A stretch of 64,000 bases of DNA from an uncultured Clostridia bacterium (GCA_934277615.1 CAKQUV010000001.1:186001-250000); one strand, 5' to 3'. Counted from the first letter of the stretch, positions 44,345 through 52,746 are shown. Notes: a model not told the origin generated them from the letters alone. Numbers and translations are program-made.

Positions 44345-45445
44345 ATGAAACTTATTTGTCAAGGAAACGAATTGAGCGACGCTCTCGCAAAAGTTGTAAA
44401 GGCACTTCCCGTAAAACGTAATAATCCAATTCTCGACGGTGTAAAACTCACCGCTTTGGGTGATACGCTCACGATTTTTGCAACCGATCTCGAACTTGCA
44501 ATTGAAAAGAAAATCAACGCGCAAGTGCTCATTGAAGGCGAAATCGTTGTACCCGGCAAACTTTTTGCGGATTACGCAAAGAAAATCGAGGAAGAACAAA
44601 TCGAACTCGACGGCACCGATCCGACAAAACTCATCATCAAGTATCTTGATAGCGAATTGCAAATCAAGTGTATGAGTGCGGATGAATACCCTGTATTCAA
44701 AGAAGTCGATACGCAAAATTCTTTTATCATCCTCAAAAAAGAATTCAAAGACATTATTTCCAAGGTTATATTCAACGTTGCGGTTGACGAGGCAAGACCT
44801 TCCCTCCGCGGCGTGTGCCTCAACATCAAAGACGAAGAGGTTGAAGCTGTCGCATCCGACGGATATCGACTTGCTCTTGCAAGAGCGCAAATCAAAAACA
44901 ACGGCATCGTTGACAAAATCGTCGTTCCTTCCAAGAGTATGAACGAGCTTGCTCGTCTTATCGACGAGGGTGAAGAAACAATCACCGTCTATGTTGAGAA
45001 AAACTATATCATGGTTGACCTCTTCCACACTAAAATCGTTACAAGACTTATCGGTGAGGAATATATCAACTATGAAAAAATTATCCCCAGCGTTTTCACC
45101 ACTGAAGTTACAATCGACAAGAAGCTCTTTGAAAACGCAATCGATCGTGTATCCCTTATCAACCGCACCGAGAAGAAATCTTACGTGAAGATGGAAATCA
45201 AAGAGGATACAATCTCCCTCAACGCACACAGCGATGACGGCGAAATCAACGAAAAAGTTACCATCGGTCTTAAAGGAAAAGATCTTACAATCGGTTTCAA
45301 TTCCAAATACATCATTGACAGCATGCATGCAATCGACGAGCCGTTTGTAACTCTCAACTTCACAACCTCTACGGCACCGGGAATTATTAAGGGCGAGAGC
45401 GACCGTTGGCTGTATCTCATCCTTCCTCTCCGTGTCATCGGTTAA
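44345..45445 (+). CDS. dnaN: DNA polymerase III beta subunit (sliding clamp)
   Basis: The 366-residue clamp tethers DNA polymerase III to DNA. The sequence starts MKLICQGNELSDAL and shows the three-domain clamp layout, with FATDLELAIEKKI in domain 1, ASDGYRLALARA in domain 2 and a C-terminal LYLILPLRVIG (the usual LI.P.R ending). A weak AGGCG site precedes the ATG. Its stop codon lies inside the structured repeat, copy B. Normally dnaN follows dnaA in the same direction; here dnaA faces it from the other side. Confidence 0.97.
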   Translation: MKLICQGNELSDALAKVVKALPVKRNNPILDGVKLTALGDTLTIFATDLELAIEKKINAQVLIEGEIVVPGKLFADYAKKIEEEQIELDGTDPTKLIIKYLDSELQIKCMSADEYPVFKEVDTQNSFIILKKEFKDIISKVIFNVAVDEARPSLRGVCLNIKDEEVEAVASDGYRLALARAQIKNNGIVDKIVVPSKSMNELARLIDEGEETITVYVEKNYIMVDLFHTKIVTRLIGEEYINYEKIIPSVFTTEVTIDKKLFENAIDRVSLINRTEKKSYVKMEIKEDTISLNAHSDDGEINEKVTIGLKGKDLTIGFNSKYIIDSMHAIDEPFVTLNFTTSTAPGIIKGESDRWLYLILPLRVIG

Positions 45446-45609
45446 AAAACGCGCTAAATAGCGACTAACTTTGTCAGTGCCCCGAGCCCGCCAACTCATT
45501 TACGATTAGTAAATTAGGGTTGTCGTTCTCGGGGCACTTTCGCGTTACTCATCTGTTTGGTGAGCTTTTATATATTTTTTATTATAATTCATCTATTTAT
45601 CGCGTTTTT
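45443..45609 (+). repeat. Structured stop-codon-abutting element, copy B (after dnaN)
   Basis: AAAAACGCG (45445-45453) pairs with CGCGTTTTT (45601-45609), and TAAATAG (45455-45461) with CTATTTA (45593-45599). The inner stem GTGCCCCGAG (45477-45486)/CTCGGGGCAC (45528-45537) is a perfect 10 bp but differs in sequence from copies A and C, while CAAC/GTTG (45492/45519) and ATTTAC-GATTA-GTAAAT (45498-45514) are the same. The dnaN stop codon (45443-45445) is the 5' edge. Confidence 0.8.
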
Positions 45610-45630
45610 ATAAGCTTTATTTTTATATGG

Positions 45631-45770
45631 AATATTCCTTATGTCATTTCGAGCGTTAGCGTGGCAATCAAGGCGTAAGCCGCACACATAAAGCAAACGA
45701 TATAGCGAAATTGTGGTAAGAGCTTTATCCTTGTTTGAACTGATAGCGTGTATCGGTTGCGCGGTAGAAG
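45631..45770. repeat. MITE-like intergenic repeat, copy 2 (shortened)
   Basis: Begins AATATTCCTTATGTCATT and ends near GCGCGGTAGAAG. It shares the GCAAACGATATAGCG and GATAGCGTGTATCGG blocks with the copies at 12810 and 62741 but lacks their last 50 or so bases. It directly follows structured element copy B. Confidence 0.75.
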
Positions 45771-45789
45771 TTGCGAAAACAAATACAAT

Positions 45790-45821
45790 AAAGGGACTGC
45801 TATTATTATTGCAGTCCCTTT
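45790..45821 (-). terminator. dnaA terminator
   Basis: AAAGGGACTGC (45790-45800) and GCAGTCCCTTT (45811-45821) form a perfect 11-bp stem with a 10-base loop. On the minus strand it is followed by T-rich ATTGTATTTGTTTT. Confidence 0.75.
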
Positions 45822-45874
45822 GTAATTATGCCGTTTGAGCAACGTGACATGTGTTTAGCATTCGGCGCAATTAC

Positions 45875-47248
45875 TTATCTATTAAGTATCATATTCTTAA
45901 TATCCGCAACGGTGATTTTGATGCGCGGATTGGTCTTGATTTCGTCGCTGATTTTATCTCTTGCGTGGATAACCGTCGTGTGATCTCTGCCGCCAAACAT
46001 CTCGCCTATCTGCACAAGCGGCATCGGTAAAAGCTCGGTGATAAGGTATATAGCGATCATACGAGGCTCGACGATGTTTTTGGTTTTCTTTTTTGAAATG
46101 ATATCCGTTGTGGAAATCTTGAAGTATTTACACACGGCGTCGATAATTCCGCTTGCGTCGGTTGTTTCGCCTTGTTTTTCTTTGAGGAATCCCGAAAACG
46201 CCTCGCTTGCAATCTCTCTTGTTTGAATGGGATTGTTTGTGAGCGAGCTATAGAAGATAATGCGGTTGAGCAAACCTTCCATTTCTCTGATATTTGACGG
46301 AGCAAGCTCTGCAATATACTCTGCCACTTCATCAGAGAGCATAAATTTGGACTGTACTGCTTTGGTTTTGAGGATAGCCACCCTTGTTTCGAGGTCCGGC
46401 ACTTGAATATCCACAATAAGACCGCATCCAAAACGTGTGCGAAGCCTGTCCGACAGCGTTGTTAGGTCTTTTGGCGAACGATCGGACGTGAGAATAATTT
46501 GTTTATTGTCTTGATACAGGTCGTTGAAGATGTGGAAAAATGCCTCCTGCGTTGCCTCTTTGCCGATAAGGAATTGCACGTCATCGACCATAAGCACGTC
46601 GCAAGAGCGGTATTTTTCTCTGAAACGGTTATTCTCGTCGTTAGACTTGTTGCGAATGACGCTGATAAGCTCTGTAACAAGCGTTTCCGCACTCACGTAA
46701 AGCACGTTTGCGGACTTCCTGTTTTTGAAAAGATAATTGCCTATTGCATGCAAAAGGTGAGTCTTACCAAGACCTACACCCGAGTAGATAAAGAGCGGAT
46801 TGTAACTTCCGCCGGGGTTTTGAGCAATAGTCTTGCAAGCTGCCAAAGCGTACTCGTTGGATTTGCCCACGACAAAGTTTTCAAAAGTGTATTTTTCAAG
46901 GAACGGGCATTTTTTCTTGCCTTTTTCTTCAGGGGTGAAGTTGGTAACAAAACCCTCGTCCTCTATAAACACGGTTTGTTTGTTGAGATATTCGTCTTTT
47001 TTGTCGGGAGTAATAATAATTACGTCGGTGATTGCGGAATTGAGCGAGTTTACCACTTCTTTTATGGTGTCGCGGTATCTCGTATCGATTGTGCGTTTTG
47101 CGTTTGCGGAAATAGTCGACAATACGATTGCGTTGTCAACAAAGCAAACAGGCTCCAATTTTTCTATCCACACTTCATAACTTATCGCTTGTATGGATAT
47201 GGACAATTCATCCTTTGCGTTTTCCCAAAATTCTTCAATGTTAATCAT
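45875..47248 (-). CDS. dnaA: Chromosomal replication initiator DnaA
   Basis: DnaA (457 residues) binds DnaA boxes and opens the origin. Domain I (to about 85) starts MINIEEFWENAKDELS; the AAA+ domain has Walker A GVGLGKTH (157-164) and Walker B VLMVDDVQF; the DNA-binding domain IV carries the signature GRDHTTVIHARDKI near residue 425. A KNIVEPRMIAIYL segment replaces the more common APRQIAMYL. The promoter TTGAAA-N16-TATAAT ends 7 bases before the ATG, so the mRNA appears leaderless. dnaA is inverted relative to dnaN and diverges from recF. Confidence 0.98.
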   Translation of the reverse strand: MINIEEFWENAKDELSISIQAISYEVWIEKLEPVCFVDNAIVLSTISANAKRTIDTRYRDTIKEVVNSLNSAITDVIIITPDKKDEYLNKQTVFIEDEGFVTNFTPEEKGKKKCPFLEKYTFENFVVGKSNEYALAACKTIAQNPGGSYNPLFIYSGVGLGKTHLLHAIGNYLFKNRKSANVLYVSAETLVTELISVIRNKSNDENNRFREKYRSCDVLMVDDVQFLIGKEATQEAFFHIFNDLYQDNKQIILTSDRSPKDLTTLSDRLRTRFGCGLIVDIQVPDLETRVAILKTKAVQSKFMLSDEVAEYIAELAPSNIREMEGLLNRIIFYSSLTNNPIQTREIASEAFSGFLKEKQGETTDASGIIDAVCKYFKISTTDIISKKKTKNIVEPRMIAIYLITELLPMPLVQIGEMFGGRDHTTVIHARDKISDEIKTNPRIKITVADIKNMILNR

Positions 47249-47255
47249 ATTTTTG

Positions 47256-47283
47256 ATTATATCAAAACGACGGATTTTTTCAA
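47256..47283 (-). promoter_or_regulatory. dnaA promoter, leaderless arrangement
   Basis: On the minus strand TTGAAA (47283-47278), 16 bases, TATAAT (47261-47256), then 7 bases to the ATG at 47248. No room for a ribosome-binding site. Confidence 0.7.
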
Positions 47284-47318
47284 GCGAAAATCAAAAAAGA
47301 AAACTTAAACACAAGATG

Positions 47319-47347
47319 TTGAAAAAAAACGCTCTCTACGCTATACT
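47319..47347 (+). promoter_or_regulatory. recF promoter, leaderless arrangement
   Basis: TTGAAA (47319-47324), 17 bases, TATACT (47342-47347), then 8 bases to the recF ATG at 47356. Confidence 0.7.
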
Positions 47348-47355
47348 TGTAGTGT

Positions 47356-48456
47356 ATGAAAATCCTTTCGCTCGAACTTCAGAACTTCAGAAACTACCTC
47401 GAGGCCGCTGTAAACTTTGCAGACGGTCTTAACGTTTTGTACGGGCAGAATGCGAGCGGAAAGACCAATATGCTGGAATCTATATATCTTTGCTCCATTT
47501 TCCACTCCCCTCGCACTACAAAGGACAAGGAAATGATTTTGCTTGGCAAAGACAAAGCAAGGGTGAAAATCGCGCTCGAAAGGAAATTTAGAAAACACAC
47601 TATAGTCCTTCAAATAGACGCTCAAGGCAAGAAAAAAGTTGCCGTGGACGGTATCCCTGTCAATCGCGCAGGTGAACTTTTGGGAGTGCTCGGCGTGGTG
47701 TTTTTCTCCCCCGATGAAATGAAACTCGTCAAAGAGGCGCCTCAAGAAAGACGCAGATTTTTGGACGTGGGCATATCCCAACAACAAAAGGCGTATTTTA
47801 TCGCGCTTCAACGCTACAACAAAACGCTCAAGCAAAAGAACAATCTTCTCAAAGAATACAAGTATCAAAACATAGACGATATGCTTGACGTTTGGGATGC
47901 GTCGCTTGCAAAAGAAGGCGCGATTATCGTGCAAAAACGAAAGGAATATATAGCCACGTTGAGCGACGCCGCGCGCAAATTTCACTTTGCGTTAAGCGGC
48001 GAAAAGGAAACTCTTGCCCTCTCGTACGAAAGCGGCGTAAAAACGGATTGTGAGGACAGTCAGCTTGAAAGCAATTTATATTCCTCAATTGTCGCATCAA
48101 GGCAAAAAGACAAAGAACTCGGTTTTTGCACTGTCGGACCTCATCGCGACGATATCAAAATCGAAATCAACGGCAAAGACAGCCGCAAGTTTGCATCGCA
48201 AGGTCAGCAGCGCACCATTGCGCTTGCAATGAAACTCGGTGAAGTGATTATCTACAAAAACGAAATCGGAGAGCCGCCCGTTTTGCTCCTCGACGACGTG
48301 CTTTCCGAACTTGATGAAAACAGACAAACCACCCTACTCAAAATGACGGAAGGTTTCCAAACAATTCTCACCTGCACGGAATATACTCTTCCGAATAAAG
48401 CCAACAAGATAAACATAAAAGACGGCTCGGTTGTAGGTGGAAAAATTAATAGTTAA
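47356..48456 (+). CDS. recF: DNA replication and repair protein RecF
   Basis: RecF (366 residues) is an SMC-like ATPase that helps load RecA at gaps. It starts MKILSLELQNFRNYLEAAVNF and has Walker A GQNASGKT (residues 31-38), the FFSPDEMKLVKEAPQERRRFLD block and the C-terminal FASQGQQRT and LLLDDVLSELD signatures. The start matches the family and the promoter lies directly before it, so no leader exists. Its last codons run into a TAATTAATAAT-rich inverted repeat shared with the end of the convergent parB gene. Confidence 0.97.
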   Translation: MKILSLELQNFRNYLEAAVNFADGLNVLYGQNASGKTNMLESIYLCSIFHSPRTTKDKEMILLGKDKARVKIALERKFRKHTIVLQIDAQGKKKVAVDGIPVNRAGELLGVLGVVFFSPDEMKLVKEAPQERRRFLDVGISQQQKAYFIALQRYNKTLKQKNNLLKEYKYQNIDDMLDVWDASLAKEGAIIVQKRKEYIATLSDAARKFHFALSGEKETLALSYESGVKTDCEDSQLESNLYSSIVASRQKDKELGFCTVGPHRDDIKIEINGKDSRKFASQGQQRTIALAMKLGEVIIYKNEIGEPPVLLLDDVLSELDENRQTTLLKMTEGFQTILTCTEYTLPNKANKINIKDGSVVGGKINS

Positions 48457-48865
48457 TAATTAATAATTTCTGGTGGGCAAAGCCTTGATGAAAAAATAAG
48501 TAAATTACACAAAACATTATTTAAATAATACAAAACACGCATATAAAGTGCGTGTTTTGTATTTTATAAACAATATATATGATTAATTCAGAATTAATAC
48601 GTTGCGCTATATCGGATTTATATATCACTAATTCTGTTATATTGCGCTACGCTAGATTCCAACGTTTGAATTTGTGGTGATTGTGCGCTAATAGCGCAAG
48701 CCTACGGCTTTTATTTGCAACTGCAAATGCAATCACTTCAAAAATATCATCGTTCGGAAACCCTTGCGAGCAAGTTTTCTCACTCGACATTGGCGCAATA
48801 TTTATTGCTCCTCGGGAAGACAAGCGGAATATTTCGCAATTATTAATTATTAATTAATTTTTACA
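48442..48865. repeat. Inverted-repeat-bounded insert between recF and parB
   Basis: The 404-base gap is bounded by AAAAATTAATAGTTAATAA.. at 48442-48469 and its near-perfect inverse at 48838-48865. These terminal repeats overlap the stop codons of recF and parB. Inside are a strong hairpin (48527-48563) and a non-coding tract. The layout resembles a small MITE fixed between convergent genes. Confidence 0.5.
48527..48563 (+). terminator. Terminator between convergent recF and parB
   Basis: AATACAAAACACGCA (48527-48541) and TGCGTGTTTTGTATT (48549-48563) form a perfect 15-bp stem with a 7-base loop and T/A-rich flanks; probably bidirectional. Confidence 0.8.
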
Positions 48866-49760
48866 GTTTATCGTTATACTTCAAGATTTGGACGAGAGCG
48901 TAAATTCTGTCAAGGTCGTCCTTATTGAAGTAGTCGATTGTGATACGACCTTTTTGGTCGTTACCAACAAGTTTGACCTTGGTTGCGAAGATGCGTTTCA
49001 TATCGCCGACAAACTCTTTGAGTTCCAAAGACATAACGCCTTTTTCTCTCGGACCTGACGGAATGGCTTTTCTCGTGAAGTACAATCTTACACGGTTTTC
49101 GAGGTCGCGTACGGAAAGTTTGTTGTCGCAGGCTTGTTTTGCAAGCGTAACAAGATATTCTTTATCGTCAATCGAGATAAGCGTTCTTGCGTGTCCGGGG
49201 GAGAGCTTGCCTTCTCTGACGAGCTCGGTAACTTCGTCGGGGAGTTGCAAAAGTCGCAATGTGTTGGTTACGTACGGACGAGATTTGCCAATACGGGATG
49301 CAACTTCTTCTTGAGTGAGCCCGTGATTTTCCATAAGTTCGCGCATACCTTCCGCCGCTTCGATTGCGTTGAGGTCTTCGCGGTGCAAGTTTTCGATGAG
49401 CGAAATCTCTTGTATTTGTTGCGGAGTAAAATCTCTGATGATTGCGGGCACTTTTTTAAGACCTGCGAGAAGGCTGGCTCTGAAACGACGTTCACCTGCG
49501 ATGATGAGGTATCTTCCGCCCTCGCTTCTCACCAAAATAAGCGGTTGCAAAACGCCGTATGTGGCAATTGACGTAGCCATTTCTTTGAGGCTGTCCTCAT
49601 CGAACGTTTTTCTCGGCTGATTGGGGTTGCGGTCAATGAGCGTGATATCGATTTCTTGCGCTACGATATCGTCGGAGATATCCACTTTTACATTTTCTTC
49701 ATTGTCGTTGAAAAGTGCGTTAAAGCCTTTGGAACCAAGTCCGCCTTTTGTATTTGCCAT
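48861..49760 (-). CDS. parB: Chromosome partitioning protein ParB (Spo0J)
   Basis: The 299-residue ParB binds parS sites and spreads as a CTP-dependent clamp. The N-terminal CTPase domain has NPNQPRKTF, GERRFRAS and ENLHREDLN (usually ENLQRE). The central helix-turn-helix shows LTQEEVASRIGKSRPYVTN, followed by LSPGHARTL; the C-terminal dimerisation domain ends YNDKL. An AAGGAG site precedes the ATG, which lies 3 bases from the parA stop, so parA-parB are translationally coupled. Four candidate parS sites lie at 53.3-54.6 kb. Confidence 0.97.
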   Translation of the reverse strand: MANTKGGLGSKGFNALFNDNEENVKVDISDDIVAQEIDITLIDRNPNQPRKTFDEDSLKEMATSIATYGVLQPLILVRSEGGRYLIIAGERRFRASLLAGLKKVPAIIRDFTPQQIQEISLIENLHREDLNAIEAAEGMRELMENHGLTQEEVASRIGKSRPYVTNTLRLLQLPDEVTELVREGKLSPGHARTLISIDDKEYLVTLAKQACDNKLSVRDLENRVRLYFTRKAIPSGPREKGVMSLELKEFVGDMKRIFATKVKLVGNDQKGRITIDYFNKDDLDRIYALVQILKYNDKL

Positions 49761-49763
49761 ACT

Positions 49764-50519
49764 TCACTCCTTATGTTTTGATATAAATTCTTGCGCAAGA
49801 GCTTTATATGCAAGCGCGCCTGCGCATTTTTCGTCGTAATTGTTTATTGTTTTTGCAAAACTCGGCGATTCCGCAAGCCGAATATTGCGAGGTATTTTGG
49901 TATCGAATACGGCGCTTTTGAATAGCGTTCGCACGTTGTTTTCCACATCTTGCGCAAGTTTGTTGCGCATGCACATAGTGAGCAGCACTCCGTCGATTTC
50001 GAGAGTCGGATTTAGATGCTTTTTCACAAGTCGCACGGTATTGAGCAGTTGATTCATGCCCTCCAAAGCAAAATATTCGCATTGAAGAGGTACAATCACG
50101 CCGTTTGACGCAGCGAGCGCATTGACAAGCAGCAGATTTATGGACGGCGCGCAATCTATAAAGATGTAGTCGTACCTGTCAAGAACATCGGATAGCACGT
50201 TTTTAAGCACGTATTCTCTGTTCTCTTTGTCTTTAAGTTCGAGTTCCGCACCCGTCAAATCCCTTGACGACGGCACAAAATCGAAGTCTACACCCTTTCT
50301 GATGCAAGGTCTGATATTGCCGGCGCATAGCGCGGTATATATCGAATTATCGACTTTTTTGTCGAACACCCCGAGCGCGCTTGACGCGTTGGCTTGCGAA
50401 TCTAGGTCAACGAGCAAAACTTTGTATCCCGAGAGAGCGATATAAGCGGCAAGATTTACACACGAAGTGGTTTTGCCGACGCCTCCCTTTTGGTTTGAAA
50501 AGGATACGACGTACGCCAT
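49764..50519 (-). CDS. parA: Chromosome partitioning ATPase ParA (Soj)
   Basis: A 251-residue Walker-type ATPase with the deviant P-loop KGGVGKTTS (residues 11-19), FIDCAPSINLL (Walker B region) and the usual PRNIRLAESPSFAKTI motif near the C-terminus. It drives origin segregation together with ParB and, in Bacillus, also modulates DnaA. The promoter TTGAAA-N17-TACACT ends 6 bases before the ATG, so this operon too seems leaderless at its first gene. Confidence 0.97.
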   Translation of the reverse strand: MAYVVSFSNQKGGVGKTTSCVNLAAYIALSGYKVLLVDLDSQANASSALGVFDKKVDNSIYTALCAGNIRPCIRKGVDFDFVPSSRDLTGAELELKDKENREYVLKNVLSDVLDRYDYIFIDCAPSINLLLVNALAASNGVIVPLQCEYFALEGMNQLLNTVRLVKKHLNPTLEIDGVLLTMCMRNKLAQDVENNVRTLFKSAVFDTKIPRNIRLAESPSFAKTINNYDEKCAGALAYKALAQEFISKHKE

Positions 50520-50525
50520 AAAAAC

Positions 50526-50554
50526 AGTGTAGCATACAAAAACGCTTTTTTCAA
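50526..50554 (-). promoter_or_regulatory. parA-parB promoter, leaderless arrangement
   Basis: On the minus strand TTGAAA (50554-50549), 17 bases, TACACT (50531-50526), then 6 bases (GTTTTT) to the ATG at 50519. Confidence 0.7.
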
Positions 50555-50633
50555 TGATGTTTCACAAAAAGTTTCACGAAAAATTTATAAAAAATGGAAA
50601 ATAATGTTATTAAATTACTTTCCATTCAAAATT

Positions 50634-51323
50634 TTATAAGGGTTTTTTCTTTATACTCCCATACACTCTTGGGTACTGCGGCGGAGTTTGTTTTACTTTT
50701 TCAAAAACCATAATTGCACGCTTATCCCCGTTTGGTAAATTCAAAAACTTGGTGTGCAAATGCTTTGCGCCAAGCACTTTCATTGCGTTTTGAGCGCTTT
50801 CAAGTTCACTCTCGTCCGTCTTGTACGCAAGGAAAATTCCGCCCACTTTCAAAAACGGCATAGCAAGTTCAAGCAAAATCGGAAGTGCGGAAACTGCCCT
50901 TGCCGTAACCACGTCGTACTTTGCAAATTGCGTCTTTTGCTCTTCCGCTCTGCCTGCTATCGTTGAGATATTATTTATTCCAAGCTGCCTTGCGCTTTGC
51001 GATACGAACGCCATTTTCTTTGCCGTGGAATCGAGCGCAGTTACCGATACGTCATCTCTTGCAATGGCAATTGGCATAGACGGAAACCCACCGCCGGAGC
51101 CTATATCGCAAAGTTTTGCGCCGTGCGGAATTTCGCTTATTCCTGCAAGCGAGTCTATGATATGCTTTATGGTAAAGTCTTTCTCTTCGGTGATTGCGGT
51201 GAGGTTGAAAGCCTTGTTGCACTCAACCACTTTTTCATAGTACGAACAAAGCGCTTCCGCTTGATCGGAAGTTATAGTTGCGCCAACTTGTGCCGCTCCG
51301 TTTACAAGAAAGTCTTTATCCAT
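50634..51323 (-). CDS. rsmG: 16S rRNA (guanine527-N7)-methyltransferase
   Basis: RsmG/GidB (229 residues) methylates G527 of 16S rRNA with SAM. The SAM-binding motif LCDIGSGGGFPSMPIAI is at about 70-86, preceded by the family's NKAFNLTAITEE and followed by DVVTARAVSALPIL. Loss of this methylation can confer low-level streptomycin resistance in other bacteria. It lies upstream of parA-parB, the conserved Firmicutes order, but parA has its own promoter in the 114-base gap. The rsmG promoter lies 6 bases before the ATG. Confidence 0.96.
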   Translation of the reverse strand: MDKDFLVNGAAQVGATITSDQAEALCSYYEKVVECNKAFNLTAITEEKDFTIKHIIDSLAGISEIPHGAKLCDIGSGGGFPSMPIAIARDDVSVTALDSTAKKMAFVSQSARQLGINNISTIAGRAEEQKTQFAKYDVVTARAVSALPILLELAMPFLKVGGIFLAYKTDESELESAQNAMKVLGAKHLHTKFLNLPNGDKRAIMVFEKVKQTPPQYPRVYGSIKKKPL

Positions 51324-51329
51324 ATGAAT

Positions 51330-51358
51330 ATAATAACATTTTTTCTTGCGTTTTTCAA
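51330..51358 (-). promoter_or_regulatory. rsmG promoter, leaderless arrangement
   Basis: On the minus strand TTGAAA (51358-51353), 17 bases, TATTAT (51335-51330), then 6 bases to the ATG at 51323. Confidence 0.7.
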
Positions 51359-51533
51359 GCGTCGAGCCTCAATATTTATAAAGCTATCAATTTGACGTTA
51401 AATTGCAAAACACGGTGTTTATATCGTTAAAATTGCAAGATTAAATATCAATATTGCTGTTTGTAATCGAAATTTACAAAATCTACAACAAAAAGAAAAT
51501 ATACAAATTTGCAAGACATTTTTTGCCCTGCTA

Positions 51534-51562
51534 TTGTACTTAATACGAAATAGTGATAAAAT
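51534..51562 (+). promoter_or_regulatory. Promoter of mtnN-luxS
   Basis: TTGTAC (51534-51539), 17 bases, TAAAAT (51557-51562), followed by a normal short leader with GGAGG before the ATG at 51586. No SAM riboswitch is present. Confidence 0.65.
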
Positions 51563-51585
51563 ATATAAACAAACGGAGGCAGTAT

Positions 51586-52308
51586 ATGAGAATTGCAATC
51601 GTAACCGCTATGGCGGAAGAAACGTTGCCAATCTTCCAAAAACTCGGCAACGTAGTTGATCAAAGTACAATAGCAGGCGTAGCTATCAGCAAGATAGAGC
51701 TTGACGGCGACACTATATATCTTGCAACGAGCGGCGTGGGCGAGGTCAAAGCCGCGCTTGCCGTGCAATTGCTTGTGGATTTGTTCGATGTGGAAATTGT
51801 CCTCAACTTTGGCTTTGTCGGAGCGGTGGGCAAATTTGACGTGGGTGAAATCGTCGTGCCGAGAAAGGTCGTGCATTATCAATTCGACGTAACGGAAGTG
51901 GATACGGATAGAAAGGTCGGACAATACAGCGGCATGGCGGACAACTTCTTCTATCTTGACGAAGTGGTCATCCAAAACGTGCTTGCCAATATCGGCAAAC
52001 CCGTCAAACTTGTCAGCGTCGCAAGCGGCGATAAGTTTGTGGCAATCAAAGAAGAAAAACAAAGACTCAAAAGGGAGTTCGACGCGGACATCTGCGAGAT
52101 GGAACTTGCAGGGCTTGCCATTGCGTGCGAGCGCAACAACATCCCCCTCTTCTCCGTCAAGGTGGTCAGCGACAACGCCGAGGAAGGCGCAAACGTGAGT
52201 TTTGAAACCGTTATGGCAAAAGGCGTCGCAGGTTACGAGAAGATGTTGCCTGCTATCCTTAAAGCCGTCAAAGAGGGCGCAAGCGCACTTCCGCCCGTAA
52301 AGGAATGA
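51586..52308 (+). CDS. mtnN: 5'-methylthioadenosine/S-adenosylhomocysteine nucleosidase
   Basis: The 240-residue enzyme cleaves adenine from methylthioadenosine and S-adenosylhomocysteine. MRIAIVTAMAEETLPIF is the family's N-terminus with a conserved glutamate, VLNFGFVGAV the base-binding strand, and CEMELAGLAIAC plus KVVSDNAEE the ribose-binding glutamate and catalytic Asp regions. The substrate-binding phenylalanine segment FVAIKEE is also visible. ATG at 51586 follows GGAGG. It feeds S-ribosylhomocysteine to LuxS, encoded 9 bases downstream. Confidence 0.94.
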   Translation: MRIAIVTAMAEETLPIFQKLGNVVDQSTIAGVAISKIELDGDTIYLATSGVGEVKAALAVQLLVDLFDVEIVLNFGFVGAVGKFDVGEIVVPRKVVHYQFDVTEVDTDRKVGQYSGMADNFFYLDEVVIQNVLANIGKPVKLVSVASGDKFVAIKEEKQRLKREFDADICEMELAGLAIACERNNIPLFSVKVVSDNAEEGANVSFETVMAKGVAGYEKMLPAILKAVKEGASALPPVKE

Positions 52309-52317
52309 GAAGTTATT

Positions 52318-52746
52318 ATGGAAAAGATAACGTCGTTTACAATCGACCACAACGTGCTTAAAAAGGGTTTTTACCTCAGCCGTGTGGATAAAAACGTGTT
52401 TACATACGATTTGCGCTTTAAAGAGCCGAATAAAGGCGACTATCTTCATATGGCTGCAATGCACACTATAGAGCATTTATTTGCCACTGTTGTGCGCAAC
52501 AGCGCGTATAAGGATAAAGTTGTGTATTTCGGCCCTATGGGCTGCAGAACGGGCTTTTATTTGCTTTTGTTCGATACGGACAAAGATGAGGCACTCGCGC
52601 TCACCAAAGAGTGCGTCGCAAAATGCCTCGAACTCGATACGATCCCCGGTAGCAAGAAAATCGAGTGCGGAAACTACCGCTCTCACAACCTTGCCGGCGC
52701 AAAGAAAGAATTGTCCGAATATCTTGACGTCCTCAACACCCTGTGA
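52318..52746 (+). CDS. luxS: S-ribosylhomocysteine lyase LuxS
   Basis: LuxS (142 residues) splits S-ribosylhomocysteine into homocysteine and DPD, the precursor of autoinducer-2. The metal-binding HTIEHLFAT (HxxEH) is at about 49-57, with GPMGCRTGFYL containing the catalytic cysteine, and ECGNYRSHNL supplying the third metal ligand area. The length is slightly short for the family. It is coupled to mtnN, completing the activated methyl cycle, and followed by a terminator. Confidence 0.96.
   Translation: MEKITSFTIDHNVLKKGFYLSRVDKNVFTYDLRFKEPNKGDYLHMAAMHTIEHLFATVVRNSAYKDKVVYFGPMGCRTGFYLLLFDTDKDEALALTKECVAKCLELDTIPGSKKIECGNYRSHNLAGAKKELSEYLDVLNTL

Noticed and set aside
44309..45499. 396-residue minus-strand frame over dnaN
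   Set aside because: Complete overlap with dnaN, which has unmistakable clamp sequence.
50551..50590. TTTCAC-containing repeats upstream of parA as parS sites
   Set aside because: They lack the CACGTG centre and second half-site, so only the four sites at 53.3-54.6 kb are kept.
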